The notes: generated from the sequence alone by a model not told the origin. Shown: positions 49,861 to 62,355, counted from the stretch's first letter. The stretch: 64,000 nt of DNA from Zoroaster sp. YZ-2022 (GCA_029582265.1 CM055821.1:44769694-44833693), one strand, 5' to 3'. Numbers and translations: made by a program.

Positions 49861-50825
49861 TCAATAGTAATTTCGTCCACTGAAGGCACGCCCAAATACC
49901 ATATCATGTTGGCTGCAGACCCTATAAAAGTGCTTCAGGATATTTTTAACAGTTAAACTTCCGGTTTCGACCGGAAGGAGAGGTCAGATTGGGTCATGTA
50001 TGTGTACCAGGGTTGTACATGTAGCTACCACGGTCGGCGCCGGTCGGTCATGACCGGCCCTAGCTTTAGCCGACCGGGATCGAATGAAAATTAACAAACT
50101 CCGACCGGCATAAATTTATGTAAAATTATTAAAAATTTCATTGAAATAAGTGAGAAATAAAGAAAAAACTCATTGTAAACTCCTATTCAACGTGTGTATT
50201 TTATTTTTGTTAAAACAATCAGCGCCAATATGTACCTGAGTTTAGCGCCCGTCACCCCTTTCATGCACTAATGATCCCACCACAACACCCTAGACTCTTT
50301 CTCAGGGAAAGAATGGTGCATGTGTGCGTGTTACACGTGGCCTTTGCACCACCGCCAGATGTGGGTACGAGACTTACTCGATCCATGGTCAACATTATAA
50401 TAATTTATGCACGTGACGTAGTGGGATAGCCCAGTGAATCCCAATCGTGATTGGTTAGTTGCATTGCATGTTGTGCTGAGATCTGCCAGGGCTGCGTTCC
50501 GCTTGTGCAAACGTTGCCAACGTTTGCTAACGTTTGCAAACAATTTCGAGTGGAACGAGTTGTGCGCCGCCAACGTTCACCCTCGACAAAATTAGCCGGC
50601 ATTCAATTTGCCCTAGCTACAACCCTGATGTGTACGAAATGTCACATAATTCAAGATCTGCAAGATGATGCAAAAATTGTGTAAATATCTTTTGTGGTTC
50701 ATAAGATATGATTTTTTGAAATATTAAAATTGGATTTTAGTGTATTTCGATATCCGATGACGTCACCATGACGTCACAACTTTATTGACAACTACATGTA
50801 CATGTTATGGTCTAAGTATGTGTCA
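49861..50825. repeat. Dispersed repeat copy A, split by a hAT-type insertion
   Basis: Homologous parts are 49861-49999 and 50636-50825: TCAATAGTAATTTCGTCCAC, CATGTTGGCTGCAGACCC, GAGAGGTCAGATTGGG, GAAATGTCACATAATTCAAG, ATGACGTCAC words, ending GGTCTAAGTATGTGTCA. Copy B is at 51527-53414. Confidence 0.85.
50008..50627. mobile_element. 620-bp hAT-type MITE with 8-bp target duplication
   Basis: Ends CAGGGTTGTA and TACAACCCTG are inverted; ATGTGTAC flanks both sides (50000-50007, 50628-50635). Copy B of the host repeat has the unfilled site at about 53197-53206, confirming the boundaries. No transposase frame. Confidence 0.92.
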
Positions 50826-50859
50826 ATTCAAGAAGGAGAAGAAGAAAAACAAAAAAAAA

Positions 50860-50990
50860 GAGGTGTTTGCGCTGTCACACGAACACCTAAAAAAATGAAC
50901 AATTTCAAAGGTGTTCACGCCGTCGTACGAACACCTAAAAAAAACTAACAACTTCAAGAGGTGTTCGCGCTGTTGCACGAACACCTAAAA
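50860..50990. repeat. Cluster of three AGGTGTTCG hairpins
   Basis: AGGTGTTTGCGCTGTCACAC GAACACCT, AGGTGTTCACGCCGTCGTAC GAACACCT and AGGTGTTCGCGCTGTTGCAC GAACACCT at spacings of about 50 bp. Same type as 37996-38023. Confidence 0.85.
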
Positions 50991-51526
50991 ATTTGAGCTC
51001 AAGTGTTTGTTAGAACAAACACACGGTGTTCGTGTCAACTTCCAGTTTAATCAAATTATCATCGATGATGTCAATCATATTTTGCAAAGGTCTATCATCT
51101 TTTATTATAACAATATCAATTTCATATTCAAAAGACCTATGAATTTTGCGTTAGAATGTGTTGAATTTGAACTTCCTGTTTAGACCGGAAGTAAAGGTCA
51201 GATCATTTGATTTGAAGGTCATATGACACAATAAAACTTCCTCATGATCATAAAAATACTGTTAGTACCTTATTTGGTTCAATATCTGAGATTGGAAAAT
51301 AATCCCTTTTAAAAAATGCTGCTAGGGGGCGCTCTGAACTTTGATGATGTCATCAAACATATTTTTTTTAAAGGATAAGATGTCACTAATCACTTTATTC
51401 AAAGAAGTCATATTCAAATTTCCTATGGTTTTTGAGATAGAAAATTATTATTTTTCTAAACCTGCCGCCAGAGGGCACTGTGACTGGTGATGACGTCATC
51501 AGTCACATTTTTAAAAAGGTCAGATG

Positions 51527-53414
51527 TCAATAGTAACTTCGTCCACGGAAGGCACGCCCAAATACCATATCATGTTGGCTGCAGACCCTATAAAAGTGCT
51601 TCAGAATATTTTTTTTCAGTTAAACTTCTACAGGCCTGGAATTTCATCATTTTTAGGGCAAGGCCACTTTGGCCTTCGATAGGGGCAAATTTTTAAGGGC
51701 ACCAAAGCCAAAGGGAAGGGCACCAAGGCCAAAGTAAAAAAGAAAAAGGGCACTAAGGCCATGTTTTTTTTAACTTAAAGAAACAAGAAAAATTTAAGCA
51801 CAAATCAATTTTTAGGTGTACAGTACATGTATTTCCATTTTATTTTCACCAATCTCCTTTCTCAGATTTAAACAATTTGTATTAACAGTATTTCACATTA
51901 AATGAATGTATTTAATGTATTTAATGTCAGTATAATCACCCCATGGGACGATCTCTACTGGCAACATTCACAAGTTTCTTTTCGTGACGCGCAAGCATAC
52001 AGTACAGCTGATGAGCGATAGGAGCTGCCTTGTTTAACGATGCTACTCCCACCGGAAAGAATTGAGCGCAATGCTATTTATTGAATTTTCAGAGGGGGCA
52101 ACGTTACAAATTCCATTGCAGATGCTTGATAAAGTTACGTATTGTAGTCGAAAGTTGGGCCTTCCGTGGCTGGGATCGAAAGTAAGGCCGTTTCCGAATT
52201 TGGCGGCTACGGCTGTGGCTGCGTCAGCATGCGCTGCAGCATAGGCTGCCCTGAGCAACGCTCATATACAGTACAGCCCACAAGGTGCTTCAAAAAAATG
52301 CTTCAAAAACACGCGGGGAACGGGGCGTGCGTGTATTGCGGTGCTTTCAGCGGGGCCACGTAAAATTGCGGTGGAAAACGTGCACTCACAACAACAATTT
52401 TTAATTCCATAACAAGAAAGTTGTAGATTTTTCTTTATATATGACAAATAAAATAACTTGGATTAATTATATACGTCACCCCCTAAATTTTGTTAAGTAA
52501 TTATATTATTAAACATAATATACAATGTTGTGGGATGGTTGGCTGCCAGGTCAACCAAATTTGCCACATTGTGTTCGTGTTTCACTCCATACTCATAATA
52601 TTCTTCATTAAACAAATTATATTAATTATAAAATGAAAATAAATATTTTTAGGGTGACGGGGAGTTTCTTTTGCTGTTACATGTAGGCCTATATTGATGC
52701 AGTCGTTGGAAGGCACTCGGACAAGCTCGCGCTCACTGCAGTCTAGTTAACACGTGCGTGCAATGCCCTATGCATAGCGCGTAACAATTTTTTCTATTGG
52801 TCGAGCGACCAACTGTGCGTCATCATACAACCAATAGAAATATTCGTTACGCGGTATATGCAATGCCTATAGCGCGTAAAAACTGTTCTTATTGGTCGAA
52901 CGAGAACACATACATTGTCATACAACCATGTCTCACTCACACAATGTTAACGTAACATAGCGTTGACTTAATTTTTATTTTGTGTGTGAGCGGGCGTGCC
53001 GAGCCGCATCATCTTCCAAAAGAAGCTGCGGACCATGGGGATAAAGGGCACGGCAAAATTGGCCGTGATATTGGTTCATTTGCAAGGGGCATCACGGCCA
53101 CTAAAAGGGCAACGACGGCAATGGCCGTCGTGGCCGCCGTGAAATTCCAGGCCTGCTTCTAGTTTGGACCAGAAGGAGAGGTCAGATTGGGGCCATGTCT
53201 GTGTACGAAATGTCACATAATTCAAGATCTGTAAGATGATGCAAAGATTGTGTAAAAAAAATTTTTGTGGTTGATGAGATATGATTTTTTTGAAATATTA
53301 AAATTTGATTTAGTGTAATTTGATATCTGATTACGTCATCCATGACGTCACAATTTTACCTAAAACTGTCACAACTATATTGACAACTACATGTTATGGT
53401 CTAAGTATGTGTCA
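51527..53414. repeat. Dispersed repeat copy B, split by a 1.5-kb element
   Basis: Homologous parts are 51527-51630 and 53162-53414, direct orientation with copy A. A third, weaker relative (ACCGGAAGTAAAGGTCAGAT) is near 51185. Confidence 0.83.
51631..53155. mobile_element. 1.5-kb TIR element nested in copy B
   Basis: Ends CAGGCCTGGAATTTCA and TGAAATTCCAGGCCTG are exact 16-bp inverted repeats; CTTCTA flanks both sides (51625-51630, 53156-53161). The interior has GGGCACCAAGGCC repeats near both ends, and a duplicated TATTGGTCGA segment near 52790-52900. No transposase frame. Confidence 0.88.
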
Positions 53415-53800
53415 TGTTTGGAGGATCTGTGAACTTTGCAACTACGGTTTTTTTTTTTTTTGATAAGTTTCGCGAGGAAGAAGAAACACTGAATCATTCA
53501 TGGTCCGTTTTGTAAGTGTTGCATCATAAAACAAAAACAAAAAAGAATGTATAGAACTAGCCACCATGCATGTTGCCATGTAAACGTGACATCACACATC
53601 GGCTGTATTTAATGCAGTGACACAAAAAGTAAATGTGTGTGTACAGTATGTAACAGCCATAGTGAGACATGAATATTCATGATTGTGGAGTTTCATCATT
53701 CTGAATTGCATAACATTATATTGTGCTTTTTAGCCGAGATGAAAACAGTCTACACTGTACATGACTAGTTGTCATGTAAATATGGTGAAATAATTTATTT

Positions 53801-54117
53801 TTAACCCTCCTACTACTACAAGGGTCAAAATCAGTCAAAATGTTGATATACTTGCCAAGGTATCTCTAGTGCACTTAATAGTCAAACACTGTTAAACCTT
53901 GCGTGTAGTAAGTACATTTACAGGTCAAAATGAGTCGACCGTTTTTGACTGGTAAAAGCATTTTCTGGTATTGTTCAGGATGGTCAAAATGATAGTCAAA
54001 AATCTGTCAAAAATGCCCCTGTGTACACATTTGGGTCAACAGTCAAAACAGGCAGTTGACTGGTTTTGACCACTACAGCAACTTCCCACTAAAGTGCAGC
54101 GATAGTAGGAGGGTTAA
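53801..54117. mobile_element. TTAACCCTCCTA-type MITE, best copy
   Basis: TTAACCCTCCTACTAC to GATAGTAGGAGGGTTAA; interior GGTCAAAATCAGTCAAAATG, GACTGGTAAAAGCA, CAGTCAAAACAGGCAGTTGA. Confidence 0.87.
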
Positions 54118-54735
54118 TTACAAACTAAATTTAAACAAAATCATAAACTAAGAACTATTACTGTATTAATTAGGGAAATTATATTTCCAAACAAAAACAT
54201 GTTATCAGTTTTTAATTTAAAGATATATCGCCCGTGTTTGGGCCGATTTGATGGTAAAAAAAATAGATTTAAATGTTGAATTGCTATTTTTCTGGGGTTA
54301 AGGAAGTTATAAGCTTTCATTTGAGACATTGAATGAAAAGAAATCCGTCAAGGATTAATACCAATAAAATAAAATTAATAAAATGCTGGCCCACTGTTTT
54401 AATCCTCAGCCTGCACGAGGGCGTGTGCAGTCTTCTGATTGGCCAGCATAGCTGTCAATCAAACGCATTTTTAAATATCACTTTTATACAGTTTCCGACA
54501 TCCGTTTTGGGTCTCTTGAGCCAAACACAAGGCAATGTACCTTTAACACATGCAGGCCTATTCACAATAAGCTTGGAATTACATGTAAAGTACATGATGT
54601 TAATTGACTGCACAGTACATTATATTACAAATAATGGGAAATAACTGACCCAGAGGTAAGCATAGGATTGACAGGTTGACCATTAAAATGTCAAGTCAGC
54701 CCCTGGGGCATCTAAGGAATCTGTGTATAACACAT

Positions 54736-56330
54736 CAATACAGACAAGATTGATTGAAATACAACATGTTTACAACATGTTTATCATTAAGTCAAAACAA
54801 AAAAAGCCCTGGGCAAATTGGGACTAAGAGGGTTATCCAACCATCCTACATGTACATGTAAAGTATAATATGCATACAATGTACATGTACATGTATGTAC
54901 ATGTATGTGTCCATAATGGTGGTCTGGGAACATCAACTCATAAACACAGAATGTTATGTTTGTGAACATTTATCTGGATTAAACCAGACTTCAGCAGTAT
55001 GTGTATACATGAGCTGTAACTGTCATTAATTGTACTTGTATGTATATGTCATGTGCTTTAAGGCCGTTTTTTCTGCATTTTGCAGTATCTTGGCTCTTAA
55101 ATATGTCAATGGCACTATATCTGGTATTTTGATGAAATGTTACCCAAAAACCTGCATATAAACAAAATTTTACAGACACGATGGAAACAAATGATTTAAA
55201 TAAAACATGTTTATTCTTATGTCAAACGAAAAGCCTCGGGCAGATTGAGATCAAGAGGTTTATCCATCAATCTACATGTAAATGTATGTGTACATGTACA
55301 CAACAGAGGTTTGGGGATATCAACATCATAAACACAGAATTAAATGTTTGCGAAAATCTAACTGGATAAAACCAGACTTCAGCAGTAGGCCTATACATGT
55401 ACTGTACATTGCATTAATTGTACATGTACATTTTTGTGTGTACATGTATGTCAACTATTTACATGTACTGAACATATGTTATATGTGTGCACTGTGTACA
55501 AGGTATAAGCAAGGATTTAGAAATAGGGTGTCCAAATTTGCTGGAAATTTCAAAACAGGGTGTCCAAATTGTTCACTTATAATACTTTTATATGTAAATG
55601 ATAGATGAAATAGGGTGTCCAGAATTGACACATGGTGTCCAAAAGACACCCAGACACCCCTCTGGCTAATACTATGACTGTGCAGAGTGACGTGCACTGA
55701 TAATCATAAATGAATCCGATTTTTCCCGAGTTGGCATTTCATAAATGCTTGAAGACATGCTATGCTATTAAACATGACATTTTACTTGTTTATAAAAGAG
55801 CACCCCCAACTGCCCATGGTCAAACTGAGGCAGGTAAAGCTGTTTTTCTTTATTTGAAGGCTATTTTTTTTTAAGACCCTAGATGTATGTTAGACTCCAA
55901 CCGCATGTACATTAATACATGTACATGTACACTCATAGAGAAAGGACCACGGATGGTACACTGTATGCATACACAACAGTGGATTGGGACCATTGACAGA
56001 ATTAATATGCTTGCAAATATCTACATGTATACCTGAATAAAAAACAGACTTCAGTTGATGTACATGTACACAAGTTTGTACACACTGTACATATAATTCA
56101 TTGTACATGTACATAGTGTATTTTGGTATCAACCCTGCATTTGTGTACTGTGTATAAGTGTCGTGCACTGATATATCATATCTGAGTTGGCGTTTCATGT
56201 AAATACTTAAAGACCATGTATGACATGACATGTTACTTAGGTTTGTTAAAGAGCACCCCCACTGCTCATGGTCAAACTCAGACATGCTATTTAGCCGTTT
56301 CTTTATTGTTTTAAGACCCTACATTAGAAT
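54736..56330. repeat. Diverged tandem duplications rich in TACATGTA
   Basis: GATTAAACCAGACTTCAGCA (54978) recurs as GATAAAACCAGACTTCAGCA (55365) and AAAAACAGACTTCAGTTGAT (56038). GAGCACCCCCAACTGCCCAT (55799) recurs as GAGCACCCCCACTGCTCATG (56251). So three units of a few hundred bp have diverged in place. Confidence 0.78.
55520..55660 (+). mobile_element. Dispersed element containing one 55-bp satellite unit, copy 1
   Basis: GGATTTAGAAATAGGGTGTCC ends the left; a 55-bp span from GGGTGTCCAAATTGTTCACT to the next GGGTGTCC aligns base by base in layout with the 7706-8423 unit. Confidence 0.75.
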
Positions 56331-56818
56331 TTACTTTTTAAAATATTTTTTTCATAGATATTGTGTTCTTGCAACAAGCGCTTTGCGGCTGCTTTTCTTC
56401 ATTTTGTGCAAGTCTGTTTTTATTATTATTATTATATCACAGTAGTCAATAGCAGACACTATCAAATTTGATATTTTGATGATCAGCATAATTCTTTTTA
56501 AATATTATTATTAAGTAAAGTATTTGATCTCGAATCTTATTCATTATTCATACATGCCCAAGACAGTTTGACAGGACAAAACGTAATCACGTGGGGGTGT
56601 ATTAACGGATGGTAAAGACATGGCTTATCAAAATCAGAGCAGCGCATCTGTGCCAGCTGTCTGCCAGCTGTTTTGTGCGATGTGCGACACGGATTTGAAC
56701 CAAGCAGATAGACAAAGATTGTTTCGCATCATGTGCCTGACTCATGTACTCTACATATGTACTTTGAAAGTGTTTGCCCATTTCTATTTGGCTTTATTTA
56801 AAAAAAATTACACATTTT

Positions 56819-57141
56819 TTACATTTTGAAAACGAAAACGATACAGGCATTTAGGAATGGGAATAGCAGTTTATCATGCGGTCTGTTTTGTGCATGATCA
56901 CGAACGATAAGGACCTCGGATTCGGCTCGGTCCTTAATGCCCATTAACCTGCCGTAAGGACCGTTCCACAAACTGTTATTCCCCTCAGTAATGTCCACAA
57001 TACTCGATGTTATGCAAAGATCAAAGTTACCAAATGTAGTAACTGCATACCCCCACACAGTGGCTTTCACCCCTGTACTCTCAAGGACAACCCCAAATGT
57101 AAACATGTTACTTTCTCTATATGCATATATGTAGATTCCCT
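56819..57141 (-). CDS. Unrecognised open frame, possible exon or pseudo-exon
   Basis: After an AGCATAG acceptor-like site the minus strand is open for about 107 codons: GIYIYAYRESNMFTFGVVLE, STGVKATVWGYAVTTFGNF, then NSLWNGPYGRLMGIKDRAES and a stop after FVFKM. Composition is protein-like and GC is above its AT-rich surroundings. I do not recognise a family, and no neighbouring exon was found. It could be a chance frame, an old insertion, or an exon of an unknown gene. Confidence 0.3.
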
Positions 57142-57814
57142 ATGCTGACCTCTTGATTCCTGTGGTTGTGTTGAACAGTCCTTTTGAACCATGGAGGACG
57201 ACCCTTCCTTCATGGCTGAACCACATTGAGCAATGGTTCCTTGTCCATAACATATGTACATGTACTTAGCAAATAAAATTAATGTTCAACATTGCGTGTA
57301 AATCATCCAGGAAGGATGGTCTTGTTTCACAGTATGCACCTACAATGTACACCTACATTGTACACAGCTGGGTCTTTGCTGTGGTCGAATGAATGTTACA
57401 TACAACATGTGCTGTAAGTTATACCGCAAGCGCGAGTGGAACCCGGAAAAAATATAGCACTTCTGCGTCCAATATGCTACGAGGCCGAAGATGTAAATAC
57501 GCAAACGCGCAAATTTTAAAGAGCTACGTGCTTTTGAACCTTACATTTTACTTGAAATGTTCTCAGAAACATGCATGTTCTTCTCATATGCCTAGTGTGA
57601 TATGGAATATCACATACATGTAGGGATATACAGGTTTATATCCAACAGCTGTCGAGCTGCAAGCTGGAGGATAAATATGTGCATGTACATATGAAGAGTT
57701 TCATAGCAAAACGTGATAAACTTTTGCACCAACACCACTCAGACATCGTTCACAGGTAGGTAAACACAAGTTCCAACTCAGTTTTTTAGCAAAACGTGAT
57801 ATAACCATAGTGTT

Positions 57815-57965
57815 AGTCAGAGGGGTGTCTTTTGGACACCCTGTTTCCATTCCGGACACCCTATTCCATTTGTCATTTACATATAAAAATATTGTAAGTG
57901 AATAATTTGGACACCCTGTTTGGAAATTTCCAGCAAATTTGGACACCCTATTTCTAAATCCTGGC
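57815..57965 (-). mobile_element. Dispersed element containing one 55-bp satellite unit, copy 2
   Basis: The complement of 55520-55660: GGACACCCTATTCCATTTGT ... GGACACCCTATTTCTAAATCC. Confidence 0.75.
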
Positions 57966-58784
57966 TTACACCTTGGATATAACCACTATATAAACTCAAT
58001 CATTATACACGTTTTAGTCCAAACCGTGATAAACGCCATGCCAGCTCTGCAATTATATCCTCTCGGCCAAATGGATACATAGCGTTTTGGTATGAAACTC
58101 TTGTGCATATCTTACATAACATGTACAGTTTGTGTGTGTGTTCATGGTTGTAACTCCATTCAAATTTGTGCATGAGTGTATGCATGTGTAGGTCACACTA
58201 AATATAGCATAGGAAATGCGACTAACAATCACAAGGTACATACATTTGTACTGCTGGTACCAACGTCGTCCTCGGGGCTTTGGAGCAGTTTCTGTATACC
58301 TTATACCCTCTGCTCTCTCACCTTGGAACTAGGTGATTTCAATATCCAAAATACTAAGTAATAGTCTGATACCGTTACTAAACAATAGTGCGTGCTGCTG
58401 TGAGGAGGCTGGGACTAGGCCATCCAATTTACTTTTTCATCATAATTTTTGTAAAATCATTCATATAAATATTTAATGTGTACAAAATATCCATATATGT
58501 ATACATGTAGGCATTATGATATGAAGAAGAAAATATTGAAATATTTTGTTTCCTTAAAACATTATTCAAACTGTTTTTGCACATTTATTTTAAGTAACCA
58601 ATCAGCGTTGTGGAAAACACATGTTGCGCTGGATGTCAGGGATCAGAGCCAATTAACAGATAGCTGAAGTTATAATGTGTACATGTACATCAACATGTAG
58701 CATGGCACTGTTTGTGTGCCAGTGTGTCATTTCCACAATGCAATGATTGATCTCCAAAACAGATGACATACAACAGCACTCTTA

Positions 58785-58940
58785 AAGGGTACACTTTTGT
58801 TAAAATGTCTGCAGATGCATCCATACTTTATACGTATCAAGACACAGAAACCAACCTGTGAAGGTTTTAGCATATTTTGCATACATGTAGCATATAAGTC
58901 GTTAATGAGAAAATAGCAGAAAAAAAAAGTTATAAATTGC
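58785..58940 (-). repeat. Dispersed 200-bp repeat, copy 4
   Basis: AAAATGTCTGCAGATGCATC, CAGAAACCAACCTGTGAAGG, CGTTAATGAGAAAATAGCA, in reverse orientation to copies 2 and 3. Confidence 0.65.
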
Positions 58941-58979
58941 CAACTCATGTGGTAATCACATGGAAACCATTCTAAAGCT

Positions 58980-59740
58980 GTGCCGGGTATCCGGATACCC
59001 GACCGAAACTGTCATTACCTGGTTCCATTTTTCGGTTCCAATTACCCCTAAATGACTTTTAAAAATTCGGACTTAACATTTGAGTGGTGCCAACAGAAAT
59101 CTGTGACTCTTGAACAATGTAATGTTTACACTTTTACACTTTTATTTTATCAAGAAGAGATTCAAGAGATTACACTAGATAACGCTTTTGTAGTATTTTA
59201 TGGACAGTTTCCACACACTTTCCTCCAACTGATTCAGTGTGATACAATGTTTGCCTGTTGTTTGCAGTTATTGGATTAGTGCATGCTTTATGTCTGCACT
59301 GGGAATGTGTGCCATGAGCTGTTAACCAGTTCGCACCGGGAATAAAAAAGTTTTTCCAAACCCCGTGGCGGGTTTATTTTTACCGCACAAACACGACCAA
59401 TGGTGCTCACCAGAGCGTGACCGGGGAGACCGCATCTTCCACCGTATGCTTATGGCTCGTTGCCACGTCGACCGGGAATCTATACAAATATTCCCCAGAA
59501 TCCTGTGGCGTGTTTAGACGCTCTCCGATCCGCTGTCCAAAACAAAATTGCGTGTATACACGGCCGCCGACGCGAACTGGTTAATAGAGGGATGTTATTA
59601 TAGGGAACATCCACATTAATTGTTGCGCTATTAATAAAAAAGTGTTGCTGAAATTGAAAATTAAAACAGGTATCCGGGTATCCGAAGTTTCTTGATTTCG
59701 GATATCCAGTTCCAAAAATATCCGAAAACGCACAGCGCTA
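58980..59740. mobile_element. TIR-like element, copy 1, with a nested MITE
   Basis: Left part CTGTGCCGGGTATCCGGATA ... CGAAACTGTCATTACCTGGT and right part GGTATCCGGGTATCCGAAGT ... AAACGCACAG recur at both ends of 61365-62355. The TTAA-flanked MITE at 59322-59584 is inserted within. Confidence 0.68.
59322..59584. mobile_element. TTAA-flanked MITE (piggyBac-like), copy 1
   Basis: TTAACCAGTTCGC at the left and GCGAACTGGTTAA at the right; the TTAA at each end fits piggyBac-type duplication. GC-rich interior with CCCGTGGCGGGTTTATTTTT and ACCGTATGCTTATGGCTCGT. Confidence 0.83.
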
Positions 59741-61062
59741 AACCATTCATATATGTACATGGGCTGTGATTGGTGGTTACTGTCCATGCCTATTCCACTC
59801 TGTGGACCCGGGTTCAAATCCCACTCGAGCCGAGCTGATATAATTTGGGTTTTCAGTCCCTAAATGTGCATACATAATTAAATGTGCTTTCCCTACAATA
59901 TAATCTCTGGTTTTTTTTTCCCCCATTATAAAACTGAACATGACATGTACTGTACTTCATCATCTCGTATTCACAGGTTTCTATTACGTCCAGGCTTGCA
60001 TGCACACTTTAGAGGAATCCTTGGTTTCATAAGATCTGTCTATAATTATGAGCATTACATAATGAACATCAAAATGGACTTAACACAATAATTCAGGTGT
60101 ATACCACTTTGTATTAACATCATGGATCAGTAATGTCACAAACACTATAACGCAGCTGTCAAAATTAGGATTTAAGGAATATTTTTGTAAGATACATGTC
60201 TATATGTAGATGGCAAAACATGAAATAATTATCAAGATAGTCTGAACACACAATAATACATGTGTACAATTTGTATAATAGTTTGATTTGGCTATTACGT
60301 CACAAACACAGCATCTGATTTATGAATGCCGCATGACCTACAATCCTCCAATCAAATGACAAGGATCTACTTGGGTGTATTTAATAGCTAATACAGGGTA
60401 ATATGATTGCTGTGTTTCTAACTGATTATAAAGTGACTATCATACATTTACATGTACACTATAGTTCAATGTATGCAAAGTTATCATAATTTATGCATCT
60501 GCACCACATAAAAAATGTGCATTGTACATCATGTCCAACTGTACATTTGATATGTATACCTCATATACATAAAAATATTTGTTCACTCAAACAAAATTGA
60601 TTTATGTACATGTACCTTGTCAGTTTCCCTTGTGGTTTAATGGATTATAAAAACATCTCGCATTATTATTATGAAATCACATGGAAAACTAAATGGCTAT
60701 TTATTAATTCATCGCTATCTTTATCAAGGTGATTTTTCACTGACATTGCAAATGTCTGTTATGTCAGAAACCACACATCATGTAATTAGTTTCAATGTGT
60801 ATGCATGCATGCATGCATGCATGTTAACATCTGCTGCCAGTAAGTGTATTATTTTTATGTTATACATGTAATATGATGTGCACACGAATGAGCGATCTGT
60901 AGTTGTTTTGTTAAGGCACTAAAGGTCAGGTTATAGCCAGCGTACAGCTGGACTTTTTAACATAATCGGCAAAATTTTAGATGCGGTTTGTTTCCATCAC
61001 AAGGATCCATGCATGCATCTATTTAGATGACACTGACTTCCTATAATCAAATAGGATATTTC

Positions 61063-61326
61063 TTAACCAGTTCGCGTCGGAGGCCGTGTATACACGCAAA
61101 TTTTTTTGGGACAGCGGATCGGAGAGCATCTAAACACGCCACAGGATTCTCGGGAATATTTGTATAGATTCCCGGTCGACGTGGCAACGAGCCATAAGCA
61201 TACGGTGGAAGACACGGTCTTCCCGGTCACGCTCTGGTGAGCACCATTGTTCATGTTTGTGCGGTAAAAATAAACCCGCCACGGGGGTTCGGAAAAACTT
61301 TTTTATTCTCGGTGCGAACTGGTTAA
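61063..61326. mobile_element. TTAA-flanked MITE (piggyBac-like), copy 2, inverted
   Basis: Near-identical to 59322-59584 in reverse orientation, same TTAA ends. It lies about 40 bp outside the second TIR-like element. Confidence 0.83.
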
Positions 61327-61364
61327 TTTGCCTTGAAAATCTCAGCCGTGCCATTCTACTTAAG

Positions 61365-62355
61365 GCTATGCCGGGTACCTGACCGAAACTGTCATTACCC
61401 GGTTCCATTTTTCGGTTCCAATTTACCCGTAAACGACAATTTTGACTGGACATTTAAAGTCTCTGATTTTTTGTTAACATTTTTTTGTGGGGATTGCGAA
61501 TGCTACGAGTCGTATTTAATATAGAGGCGGGAAATTATTACAGTAAGTCCACATTGGCTCCCGATTAAGGACAGGATTGTTTTCAAAATCTTAATGTATG
61601 TTTACCGCTCTTCCATTGATATATCACCATCATATTTATCAGAATTACTTCAACCGTATTACTCAAATCGTGATTTCATGAGATCACATCATAAACTTCT
61701 GAGTAAGAAATTGACAAAGAGAAAACGTTCTTTTGGGGAAAACGTTCTTTTGCTGCTGCTGCTCCTTCTTTGTGGAATGATTTACCTGAGCATGTCAAAC
61801 AATCTCCATCTCTTGCTTCATTTAAAACTGCTCTCAAAACTCATTTGATGAAAATTAATGTATAATTTACTTATGTTTAACTATTGACTTTTATGATGAT
61901 GTATTTATACCTTTTGTTTTTGTTTAATATGTCAAGAGTATCGCTACGGTGTTTATATTTTTTGCAAATCAACCTTGTTTGCATGGTTGTGTATGCAGGG
62001 TTTTTCCTTGTTGTCAGAATATCGTCTTTGCCTAGCATATCCTGACCAGGGCCAGTCAGCCTTTTTACAATCATTGTTCCTTGTAATTTTATATATTTTG
62101 TTTTATTGTTTACACTGATGTGTCACTGTGCCATGAGCGTCTCTTTTGACGGATACCGGCGCATTACAAATGATCATTATTATTATTATTTATTATGACT
62201 CGAATAAAACAAGAGAAACTTGTGTTCGTATTGGTTATTTTATACATTTGGGAGTATTTACGTGTTTTTACAAAATTATTTACGGGTACCCGGGTATACG
62301 TATGCAGATTTCTAATTTCAGGTATCAGGTTCCCGAAAAAAACAAAAACGCACAT
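61365..62355. mobile_element. TIR-like element, copy 2, with a nested LINE tail
   Basis: Left CTATGCCGGGTACCTGACCG and right TACGGGTACCCGGGTATACG ... AAAACGCACA match copy 1. The LINE tail 61545-62193 occupies the middle. Confidence 0.65.
61545..62193 (+). mobile_element. CR1/L2-like LINE 3' end
   Basis: Frames read HWLPIKDRIVFKILMYVYRS, SPSYLSELLQPYYSNRDF and, after a frame break, FKTALKTHLM, the C-terminus of a reverse transcriptase ORF. The 3' end is GGCGCATTACAAATGATC followed by (ATT)n. Confidence 0.8.

Noticed and set aside
54787..56285. Several 60-130-codon frames rich in Cys, Thr, His and Tyr (CTCTCT, HVHVHT).
   Set aside because: They reflect TACATGTA-type low-complexity sequence and lack homology.
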